Below, one piece after another: positions 1 through 6,504 of a stretch of 64,000 bases of DNA. The notes under the pieces were generated by a model. The model saw nothing but the letters and a program-made list of their open reading frames with translations, ran no database searches and was not told the DNA's origin. A program made the translations under genes and the position numbers. Numbering within the stretch: the first letter of the stretch is position 1; each line of letters starts with the position of its first letter. The stretch comes from Dictyobacter formicarum (lineage in GTDB: Bacteria; Chloroflexota; Ktedonobacteria; Ktedonobacterales; Ktedonobacteraceae): NCBI RefSeq assembly GCF_016587435.1, contig NZ_BNJJ01000009.1, forward strand, positions 1 to 64,000, read 5' to 3'.

Positions 1-255
1 GATATCCGCCAAAGCTTTACCCTCTTTCAACAGCGCATCATCAACGAATACGAAGCCATGATTGATGAGTTCGACCTCACCGTCATGGACGCGACCTTAC
101 CCATTCCAGAACAACAACGCCAGATGCGTAAACTGGTCACTCCACACCTCGAAGGTGTACGCCGCCTGCGTCCCCCATTGCGGGAGAAGGAACTGGAACA
201 TATTGCCCGCCGAGCCGAAGTGTTTCATAGTAACAATAGCAGAGAAACGTTATGA
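1..255 (+). CDS. C-terminal part of an unplaced protein, possibly kinase-related
   Basis: The reading frame is open from base 1 and ends at TGA 253-255, leaving 84 residues of the C-terminus; the start lies outside the window. The visible part is charged and probably helical (EKELEHIARRAEVF). Its stop overlaps the ATG of the next gene as ATGA, so the two are translationally coupled. The neighbour is dTMP-kinase-like, and I suspect this is a tandem paralogue of it, because paired kinase-like genes occur in such genomes. No diagnostic motif is visible, so the function is a guess. Confidence 0.55.
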   Translation, partial: DIRQSFTLFQQRIINEYEAMIDEFDLTVMDATLPIPEQQRQMRKLVTPHLEGVRRLRPPLREKELEHIARRAEVFHSNNSRETL

Positions 256-974
256 TTACACTAGAGGATAAACAGACCATGACAGCATTAGATTTCTACG
301 GTATAGATGCTATCGGCCTGCGCGCCAAAGAAGAGGTTTTGCCGGGACGACTGATTGTCATTGAGGGGACGGATGGTGTGGGCCGCAGCACCCAGATTCA
401 ACTCCTGCGACCGTGGCTGGAGAGCAGCGGCTATGCCGTCGTCGACAGCGAAATGACGCGCTCCGAGCTGGCGGGTAGTGGACTCAAAGATGCCAAAGAA
501 GGCAACACCCTTGGTCCAATCACATTGAATCTATTTTACGCCACCGACTTTATCGATCGCTTTGAAAACCAGATCCTGCCCGCTTTACGTGCTGGCTTTA
601 TCGTCCTTACCGACCGCTACATCTACTCCCTCATGGCGCGTGCCCTGGTGCGTGGAGCCGATACACACTGGCTGCGCTCCATCTATGGACTCGCCCTCAA
701 GCCCGACGCAATCTTCTATCTGCGCGTTGAACTCGAAGACCTCGTCCCCCGCGTTCTCCAGGGACGTGGCTTTGACTACTGGGAGTCCGGCATGGACATG
801 CGCCTGGGTGATGACCTCTTCGAAAGTTTTGTGCGCTATCAAAAATTGATGCTCACCGAATACGATAAGATGGCCCTCGAATATCACTTTGAGGTCATAG
901 ACGCCACACGCGCCACCGAACAGATTGCCACCCAGCTCAAACAAAAAATACTGCCACTACTTCCCAATGGATAA
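252..974 (+). CDS. tmk: Thymidylate (dTMP) kinase-like protein
   Basis: 240-residue P-loop kinase of the thymidylate kinase family, which phosphorylates dTMP to dTDP in the cytoplasm. Visible are the N-terminal P-loop GTDGVGRST (about residues 39-47), the DRY motif in LTDRYIYS that contacts the nucleotide monophosphate, and an Arg/Asp-rich lid-like region near GRGFDYWESGMDMR. The P-loop lysine of the usual GxDGxGKST is replaced by arginine, so it may be a slow enzyme, prefer another substrate, or be a regulatory partner. ATG 252 overlaps the upstream stop by 4 nt; an in-frame ATG at 279 is a less likely start. Length is slightly above the usual ~210 residues. Confidence 0.75.
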   Translation: MITLEDKQTMTALDFYGIDAIGLRAKEEVLPGRLIVIEGTDGVGRSTQIQLLRPWLESSGYAVVDSEMTRSELAGSGLKDAKEGNTLGPITLNLFYATDFIDRFENQILPALRAGFIVLTDRYIYSLMARALVRGADTHWLRSIYGLALKPDAIFYLRVELEDLVPRVLQGRGFDYWESGMDMRLGDDLFESFVRYQKLMLTEYDKMALEYHFEVIDATRATEQIATQLKQKILPLLPNG

Positions 975-1032
975 AATAATTACCTCATACCCAAGAATTT
1001 TAGAGAATTTTAATCAAATATCACGTCAACCC

Positions 1033-1062
1033 TTGCTTAAAGTTGCACTAAGATGTTATACT
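1033..1062 (+). promoter_or_regulatory. Sigma-70-type promoter of the mgtE leader
   Basis: TTGCTT (1033-1038), an 18-nt spacer and TATACT (1057-1062). The predicted start near 1069 gives an untranslated leader of about 565 nt before mgtE. Confidence 0.5.
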
Positions 1063-1068
1063 GACACA

Positions 1069-1633
1069 GGAAAAATTTTGTTATAACCCACAATTGCCAG
1101 GTTTCGCATATAACAATTAAGCGGATAGTCTGTGAATAACTATCCCCTGTTGCGGAGGTAGCAATTGTCCGGGCAAAGGAGGTGAGGGACATGGACGCTG
1201 GCCCTAGTCATAGTAGGTGTGCCTATCATAAGACTACCAGTGCATACCTGCTTTCAGGACTGTTCTTCTCCTCATCGAGTAAAGTAACTGGATTCCTTCA
1301 TCTTTGATCCTTTGGGGTAAAACAAGCACCACCCCCTTACTCGATGAGACAGGCATCGCCCCCATAGATGTGACTGATGTCGAGTAAGAATACTCCATTT
1401 TTGCCAGTAAGTCCTTACGCTGCTTTGCAGCATCCCCAGAAAATACAGCGCATTCTTCGAAATGCATCACGCAAGCTCAGTTGATTGTATCACCATGCAT
1501 TTCGCAGACCGCTGTGTGCCATATCCCCAGTCGGATATGGCTAGATGGACTATGCCTGTGTAATCAGTGCGCGCCTGAGCGTAACGATTACATAACGTAA
1601 CCCTGTTTACTTGCAAAAAAGGTGGTGATACCC
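1069..1633 (+). promoter_or_regulatory. Long structured leader upstream of mgtE
   Basis: About 565 nt with several perfect inverted repeats and no convincing long gene. CTCATCGAGTAA (1271-1282) pairs with 1337-1348. CGAAATGCAT (1458-1467) pairs with ATGCATTTCG (1495-1504). CCATATCC (1519-1526) pairs with GGATATGG (1533-1540). The loop of the second hairpin carries GTATCACCA (1487-1495), the exact complement of TGGTGATAC (1623-1631), which overlaps the mgtE ribosome site. This allows the site to be hidden or freed by alternative folding. MgtE genes are often under M-box Mg2+ riboswitches; a few short strings resemble one, but I could not recognise the conserved core, so the ligand is unknown. 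Confidence 0.5.
1191..1307 (+). CDS. Possible 38-residue leader peptide before mgtE
   Basis: ATG 1191 follows a near-perfect ribosome site (AAGGAGGTGAGGG, ending 4 nt before the ATG) and the frame runs 38 codons to TGA 1305-1307. The last third overlaps the left arm of the 1271-1282/1337-1348 hairpin, so ribosomes translating it would open that hairpin. The peptide (rich in Ser, His, Tyr) matches no family I know. It may be a regulatory leader peptide, as at Mg2+ transporter genes in enterobacteria, or only a purine-rich structural element. Confidence 0.3.
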   Translation: MDAGPSHSRCAYHKTTSAYLLSGLFFSSSSKVTGFLHL

Positions 1634-3574
1634 ATGATTTTTTTAAGTGCATTACTTCATAAAAGCATTTTTGATGCTGATCATCGCCGCATTGGCTCCT
1701 TGCGGGATATCTGTGTAACATTAAACGAGACATTTCCGGTGGTAACCGCGCTGGTGGTCCATCCGGCCAGCGGCAGTGAGCGCCTGATTATTCCCTGGTC
1801 GCAGGTACAGAGCATTGAAACGACCCCCGTCCAGCTTGCGGTACCCCAGACACAAATTAATACTTATGAACCCAATTCTGTAGAGATTCTATTGAAGCGC
1901 GATATCCTGGACAAACAGATTGTAGATACCCAGGGTTTCCGCGTGGTCAAAGTCAATGATTTAAAGCTAGCACAAATCAAAAAAACGGCCCGCCTGGTCG
2001 GGGTAGACATTGGATTAAGCGGACTGCTGCGCCGCCTGGGCTGGCAGCCAGCGCTCGATATGCTTGGCCGCATAACGCCACTCCAGCTGGCCGAGCGCAC
2101 CGTAACCTGGAATTATGTCGAGCCAATTCAAGTGGTCAGCTCGAACACCAGCCAGCTGGCAGCCGTAGGAGCTGGCACCGCCAGTGTAGGAGCTGTAGGT
2201 GTTATTCCTCAGGTCCAGTTGAATGTCAGCCACAATAAATTATCCGAGCTCCATCCAGCCGATATCGCTGATATTCTCGAGCAACTGAACCTGGAAGAAG
2301 CCGGGGCCGTGTTGGAACGCCTGGATGATGAGACCGCCGCCGACACACTTAATGAAGTTGAGTATCCATTACAATCTGAACTCTTAACTGAACTGGGGCC
2401 TGATCGCGCCTCCGATCTATTGGAGCGCCTGGCCCCGGACGACGCCGCCGACATTCTGGCCGATATGCCAGCGATAGAAGCTGAGCGTCTACTCAACCTG
2501 ATGCCCGCCGATGAATCCCAGCCAATTCGCGATCTGCTGCGCTATGGTGCCGAGACCGCCGGCGGCATCATGACCACGGAAGTACTGGCCCAGCCACTGG
2601 AAGCGACCGTCGAAGAGGTATTGATCTACTTACGCCAGCACTCATCGCACCTGGATATGGTCTATTATCTCTATATTGTTGATGAAGAGCAGCATCTGAT
2701 TGGTGTGGTCTCGTTGCGCCAGATCGTCACTGCCGAACCCCATACTCGTATGGGCGACCTGATGGATCAGGATATCATTAAGGTACAGATTGATACCGAT
2801 CAGGAAGAAGTGGCACGTATCATTGCCAAATATGACCTGCTCGGTGTGCCCGTGGTAGATGCCGATAACCATCTAAAAGGCATGGTAACCGTAGACGATG
2901 TCATCGATGTCATCCACGAAGAGCAGGCCGAAGATGTATCTGAGATTACCGGTACCGATGTAGAAGAGCACGAATCCGATGAGGATTCACGCCGTCGCAG
3001 CACTATCAGTCGTTCCTCGTGGTTAATTTTAAATGTGATCGTCGGTTTTTTCATCGCCATGATAATCTCCAGCGCCTTCAAACCGGTGCTGGGGAGTGCC
3101 AGCGCGCTGAGCCTGCTGAACGGGACCATGCCAGGTCTGAACCTGCACCTGGCCCTTAGCGGTGTACTCTGCTTGATTCCGATGCTATTACTGACCGCTG
3201 GAGCAGCCGGATCACAGGCCCTGGGCATTGCCGGCTGGGAGATGCGCACCAAACGTGGGCGCGACTTCTTCCGCACACTCTGGCGTGAAGTACTCCACGG
3301 CACCACAGGAGGAGTCCTGACCACCATCCTGGTCTATATCCTCTCCTGGCTACTCTATCGCTCACTCTTACTGAGTATCGCCGTCAGCCTGAGCTTTGGT
3401 TTCACCTTACTGATCGCCGTACTCTGTGGCCTGGCACTGCCGAACGTCTTACAACGCGTGCGTCTGCGTGGCAGCCTGATTGCAGCCCCATTGCTCAATC
3501 CAGTCATTGCCATCGCTAGTTTAAGCGTTTTCCTCGCTACGAGCCTGGCACTCATAAATGAATTTATCGGATAA
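1634..3574 (+). CDS. mgtE: MgtE-family magnesium channel with N-terminal PRC-barrel region
   Basis: Mg2+ channel/transporter of the inner membrane, 646 residues from ATG 1634. That start is chosen because the ribosome site AGGTGGTG lies just before it; two GTG codons at 1622 and 1625 fall inside the site. In order: PRC-barrel-like segments (about residues 1-130), a linker, the MgtE N-domain helical repeats (HPADIADILEQL and LAPDDAADILADM), two CBS domains (about 310-440) that sense cytosolic Mg2+ in this family, then membrane helices from about 465 to the end. The canonical GNxGxQ stretch in the first helices reads AGAAGSQ. MgtE proteins are usually ~450 residues; the extra length is the PRC part. 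Confidence 0.9.
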   Translation: MIFLSALLHKSIFDADHRRIGSLRDICVTLNETFPVVTALVVHPASGSERLIIPWSQVQSIETTPVQLAVPQTQINTYEPNSVEILLKRDILDKQIVDTQGFRVVKVNDLKLAQIKKTARLVGVDIGLSGLLRRLGWQPALDMLGRITPLQLAERTVTWNYVEPIQVVSSNTSQLAAVGAGTASVGAVGVIPQVQLNVSHNKLSELHPADIADILEQLNLEEAGAVLERLDDETAADTLNEVEYPLQSELLTELGPDRASDLLERLAPDDAADILADMPAIEAERLLNLMPADESQPIRDLLRYGAETAGGIMTTEVLAQPLEATVEEVLIYLRQHSSHLDMVYYLYIVDEEQHLIGVVSLRQIVTAEPHTRMGDLMDQDIIKVQIDTDQEEVARIIAKYDLLGVPVVDADNHLKGMVTVDDVIDVIHEEQAEDVSEITGTDVEEHESDEDSRRRSTISRSSWLILNVIVGFFIAMIISSAFKPVLGSASALSLLNGTMPGLNLHLALSGVLCLIPMLLLTAGAAGSQALGIAGWEMRTKRGRDFFRTLWREVLHGTTGGVLTTILVYILSWLLYRSLLLSIAVSLSFGFTLLIAVLCGLALPNVLQRVRLRGSLIAAPLLNPVIAIASLSVFLATSLALINEFIG

Positions 3575-3598
3575 TGTCAAATTTGATGGCGAAAAGTA

Positions 3599-3627
3599 TT
3601 GACGAACCACTACAAATGATATATATT
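3599..3627 (+). promoter_or_regulatory. Promoter of tRNA-Asn
   Basis: TTGACG (3599-3604), 17-nt spacer, TATATT (3622-3627). The expected start, about 3634, is some 18 nt before the tRNA. Confidence 0.7.
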
Positions 3628-3651
3628 AACAGTGTTCCAAGCGAACGACCT

Positions 3652-3723
3652 TCCTCGATAGCTCAATGGTAGAGCAATCGGCTGTTAACCGATGGGTTAT
3701 AGGTTCGAATCCTATTCGAGGAG
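3652..3723 (+). tRNA. tRNA-Asn (anticodon GTT)
   Basis: Full cloverleaf: acceptor TCCTCGA (3652-3658) pairs with TCGAGGA (3716-3722), D arm GCTC/GAGC, anticodon stem ATCGG/CCGAT around loop CTGTTAA, T arm ATAGG-TTCGAAT-CCTAT, discriminator G. CCA is not encoded. Confidence 0.97.
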
Positions 3724-3733
3724 CTACTACTGG

Positions 3734-3758
3734 AGGCCACCAAGCGGTGGCCTTTTTT
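3734..3758 (+). terminator. Intrinsic terminator after tRNA-Asn
   Basis: Stem AGGCCACC/GGTGGCCT with loop AAGC followed by T5. Confidence 0.9.
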
Positions 3759-3845
3759 CGTGTTAACAGAAAGCTTCCTTCCTCGCACTGTTCCAGTGGA
3801 GTCGTCAAGCACAATATGTCGCCAGGCAAGGCATAAGGATAAACA

Positions 3846-4970
3846 ATGTTGAATACAGACCGAACCGATATCGATTTTAAAGTGCTCTCCAGGAGCTTGC
3901 TGGAAGCCACTCCGCTGCCAACCTTTGTGATTGATCGCAATGGCGAGATCCTCTATTGCAATCAGAGAGGACTTGACCTCTACACTCCCACGCAATGGCA
4001 GCCGGGTCTCTACCTGACTCAGGTAATTCGCAATCAGGCAATCATCCAGCTGGTTCAGAATAGTATTGCCAGCAATACACAGCAAAAGGGACAGTTTGAG
4101 CAGGGCAATTCAGACATCGCCTGGAAAGTCACCGTCTCTCCCGTGGCCCACCAGGAACACTTCACGGGCAGCGAGTATCGCTACTTTGCGATAGTTATCG
4201 AGGACATGACCGAGGCGCGGCACATCGAACGTATTCAGCGCGACTTCATCGCCAATATTTCGCATGAATTGCGCACCCCGTTAACCTCGGTACGCCTGCT
4301 GGCCGAAACACTGGAAGATACGATCGACACCGATCCCGAAAAAGCCCAGGAGTTTGTTGAGAAGATAGAAAACGAGGTACACTACCTGAGCGAACTCGTC
4401 TCTGAACTCCTGGAACTCTCTCGCATAGAGTCGGGACAGACCTCGATGACCATAGAGCCAATCGGAGCTGAACAGCTGGTACGCGAAGTTATGGCCCGCA
4501 TGCTCCCACTGGCACAACGCCACCGCGTGCAGCTGATGACAGATATCCATCAAGGCGAGACGCTGGTCGCCGCCGACAGCAAACAAATTACACGCGTACT
4601 GGTTAACCTGGTACACAACGCTATCAAGTTTACCCCTTCGGGCGGACAAATCGTGATTGGCACCGCACTACAGAATGACCAGCATGCCCAACGTTTTTTT
4701 GTCAAAGACACCGGCGTTGGAATCCGGGCCGAAGAGCTATCCCGCATCTTTGAGCGCTTCTACAAAACCGATCGCGCCAGGGCCAAGGCTGGATATATTG
4801 GCCCAGGTGGTGGTGGCACAGGCCTGGGGCTGGCCATTGCGCGCCACGTCGTTGAGACGCATAGTGGTCGCATCGCAGCGCAGAGCACCGTCGGGGAAGG
4901 CAGCACCTTCACGTTTACGCTACCAGTCGCCATACCTGGCGATGGGCAGGATATAGACCACAATCCGTAG
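3846..4970 (+). CDS. PAS-domain sensor histidine kinase (PhoR/ResE type)
   Basis: 374-residue soluble sensor kinase with no membrane helix. An N-terminal PAS-like domain (about residues 12-115, PTFVIDRNGEILYCNQRG) is followed by HisKA with phospho-acceptor His140 in NISHELRTPLTSVR, then HATPase_c with N-box (VHNAIKFT), G1 (DTGVGI), F-box (FERFYKTD) and G2 (GGTGLGLAIA). All catalytic motifs are intact. ATG 3846 follows AGGATAA. No response regulator is adjacent, so it is an orphan kinase whose partner is elsewhere. Its TAG stop (4968-4970) is part of a REP repeat, so the original C-terminus may have been altered. Confidence 0.9.
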   Translation: MLNTDRTDIDFKVLSRSLLEATPLPTFVIDRNGEILYCNQRGLDLYTPTQWQPGLYLTQVIRNQAIIQLVQNSIASNTQQKGQFEQGNSDIAWKVTVSPVAHQEHFTGSEYRYFAIVIEDMTEARHIERIQRDFIANISHELRTPLTSVRLLAETLEDTIDTDPEKAQEFVEKIENEVHYLSELVSELLELSRIESGQTSMTIEPIGAEQLVREVMARMLPLAQRHRVQLMTDIHQGETLVAADSKQITRVLVNLVHNAIKFTPSGGQIVIGTALQNDQHAQRFFVKDTGVGIRAEELSRIFERFYKTDRARAKAGYIGPGGGGTGLGLAIARHVVETHSGRIAAQSTVGEGSTFTFTLPVAIPGDGQDIDHNP

Positions 4971-5143
4971 GTGCGTCCTTTGCGGGCGTCGTAGGTGCAC
5001 CCCTTGCGGGCGCTTCCATCCTCGCTCCACGATAATGTTGTAGATACGCCCCTTGCGAGCGCTTTGATTCGATGCATATCGTGATTATTGTTTATTTTTT
5101 GAGCGCAAAGGCAGTAAAATCGGCCGCAAGGGCCGAACCTATT
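4967..5143 (+). repeat. Cluster of four REP-type hairpin repeats
   Basis: Copies of one ~25-nt motif built as GTAGGTnCG-stem-CTTGC-stem-CGnTT: 4967-4989, 4991-5015, about 5041-5064 (diverged) and 5117-5143 in reverse. Stems differ between copies but mostly stay complementary (CGGCC/GGCCG in the last). The rest of 4971-5451 is AT-rich, with no gene. Confidence 0.7.
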
Positions 5144-5451
5144 CAAGCGGCGAAGGCGCTTGATTGCGCGGCGCAAATAATCAAAAGGGCTATACAGGTT
5201 TTATAGGTTTTAGTTGAGACCTAATTTCTTAAATGCAGATATAGGAACATAGGATCCGAAAAAATTTAAGACAATCTTTACGAGATTTTCGTTGCTAAAT
5301 ACTTCAACTATATGGTACATTGCCTAGCAGTAACCTCATTAACTGCAAAAAACTGATTAGAATACGTTTTCTTAGTAAGAAGACCTGATACGGCTAGAGT
5401 CAGCGTAATATGAGCATCGTGAAGCGCAGTAGGTCGTAATAGCACTTGCTC

Positions 5452-5480
5452 TTGTGTATTGACATAATGTCAGGTACAAT
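5452..5480 (+). promoter_or_regulatory. Promoter of the che-like operon with an embedded palindrome
   Basis: TTGTGT (5452-5457), 17-nt spacer, TACAAT (5475-5480). The spacer contains the perfect palindrome TGACATAATGTCA (5460-5472), a likely operator for a dimeric regulator. Confidence 0.5.
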
Positions 5481-5515
5481 GGGATGGTAGTGGGACGAGA
5501 GAGAGAGGACAGTAT

Positions 5516-5905
5516 ATGAGCAAACTCGTTATGGTTATCGATGACTCCGCGACAGTCCGAAAAATAGTGGAAACCTGCCTCAGGCGTGAAGGGTTTGATG
5601 TCAAGAGTTTTCCCGATGGCGTTGAAGCTATGCGCTGGCTAACTGAGCCGGAAGCACGCATTCCTGACCTGGTTATTTTAGATATAGGGCTACCTAAAAT
5701 GGATGGCTATGAAGTTGCCCGGCGCCTCAAAACAAAACCCCAATTTAGTAGTACCATCATCGTTATGCTGTCGCGCCGTGATGGTATGATCGATAAACTC
5801 AAGGGCCGTCTCGCTGGTGCAAAAGACTACTTAACCAAACCATTCAAAACCCAGGATCTCATTGCCGTCATCGAATCCCATCTGGGCGCACCCGCCCCGA
5901 ATTAG
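5516..5905 (+). CDS. Single-domain CheY-like response regulator
   Basis: 129-residue stand-alone receiver domain: acidic pair DD at 9-10, phospho-acceptor Asp56 (VILDIGLPK), the Ser/Thr-position residue in VMLSRR, and Lys107 of YLTKPF. There is no output domain, so it acts by binding a partner, as CheY, PilG and PilH do. ATG 5516 is preceded by GAGAGAGGAC. It is the first gene of a three-gene operon with a CheW-like and a CheA-like protein (17-nt gap to the next gene) and is probably phosphorylated from, or competes with, the receiver on the CheA-like protein. Confidence 0.9.
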   Translation: MSKLVMVIDDSATVRKIVETCLRREGFDVKSFPDGVEAMRWLTEPEARIPDLVILDIGLPKMDGYEVARRLKTKPQFSSTIIVMLSRRDGMIDKLKGRLAGAKDYLTKPFKTQDLIAVIESHLGAPAPN

Positions 5906-5922
5906 GAAAAGAAACAGCCGCT

Positions 5923-6504
5923 ATGAGCCAACGTCCAGTTCTGCCATCCGTTACTTTAAGAGGCAGCCATGTCCAGTATCTTGAACAGCTTAGTGATCAA
6001 GACTTCTGGAAGTATGCGCAGCAGCTAGCGCAGGCACCTCTGGTACCTACGATGCAGGCTGAAGAATATTTAGAGTGCGTCTTCGAGATAGGCCGGGCAC
6101 TGATTCCACTGACTGCCTTACGGGAAATACTACCCGCGGCTCGTTATCTTGCTCAATTGCCCGCCTCTCCCCACTGGATGCTGGGAATTACGGCCTGGCG
6201 CGGTGAATCTATCGCTGTCATCGACCTGGCTGCATATCTAACACAGCCATCCACCTATCTCTCAAGCCACTCTGTGCTCTTGATCGCTCAGCTAGCTGAT
6301 ATCACCCTGGGCCTGGCCGTAACCATCAGCGACACACCCACATCCTTCACTAACAGACAAGATAAACCTGGCAATGCTATCAAAACAGATGACTGGCACT
6401 TGCCCGAGCATAGCGTGCAGAGCACCCATGCCGGTATACCCATATTGCAGATACCAGTTATCATTAGTGATATAGTTCAACAACTTCGTATATCGCATGA
6501 TTGA
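5923..6504 (+). CDS. cheW: CheW-like scaffold protein
   Basis: 193 residues. After a ~45-residue N-terminal extension comes a CheW domain: YLECVFEIGRALIPLTALREIL, then LPASPHWMLGITAWRGESIAVIDLAAYL, the typical receptor/kinase-binding fold. CheW couples a CheA kinase to chemoreceptors. The last 8 nt overlap the start of the CheA-like gene, showing tight coupling. No methyl-accepting receptor is present in the window, so the upstream input is unknown. The C-terminal half is looser than in true chemotaxis CheW and has a polar insertion around residues 130-165. Confidence 0.85.
   Translation: MSQRPVLPSVTLRGSHVQYLEQLSDQDFWKYAQQLAQAPLVPTMQAEEYLECVFEIGRALIPLTALREILPAARYLAQLPASPHWMLGITAWRGESIAVIDLAAYLTQPSTYLSSHSVLLIAQLADITLGLAVTISDTPTSFTNRQDKPGNAIKTDDWHLPEHSVQSTHAGIPILQIPVIISDIVQQLRISHD

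Noticed and set aside
1069..1633. M-box (ykoK) magnesium riboswitch
   Set aside because: Short strings resemble it (GGTGAGG, GACGCTG), but the conserved core and its end (GCTAAAGCTC-like) are not found.
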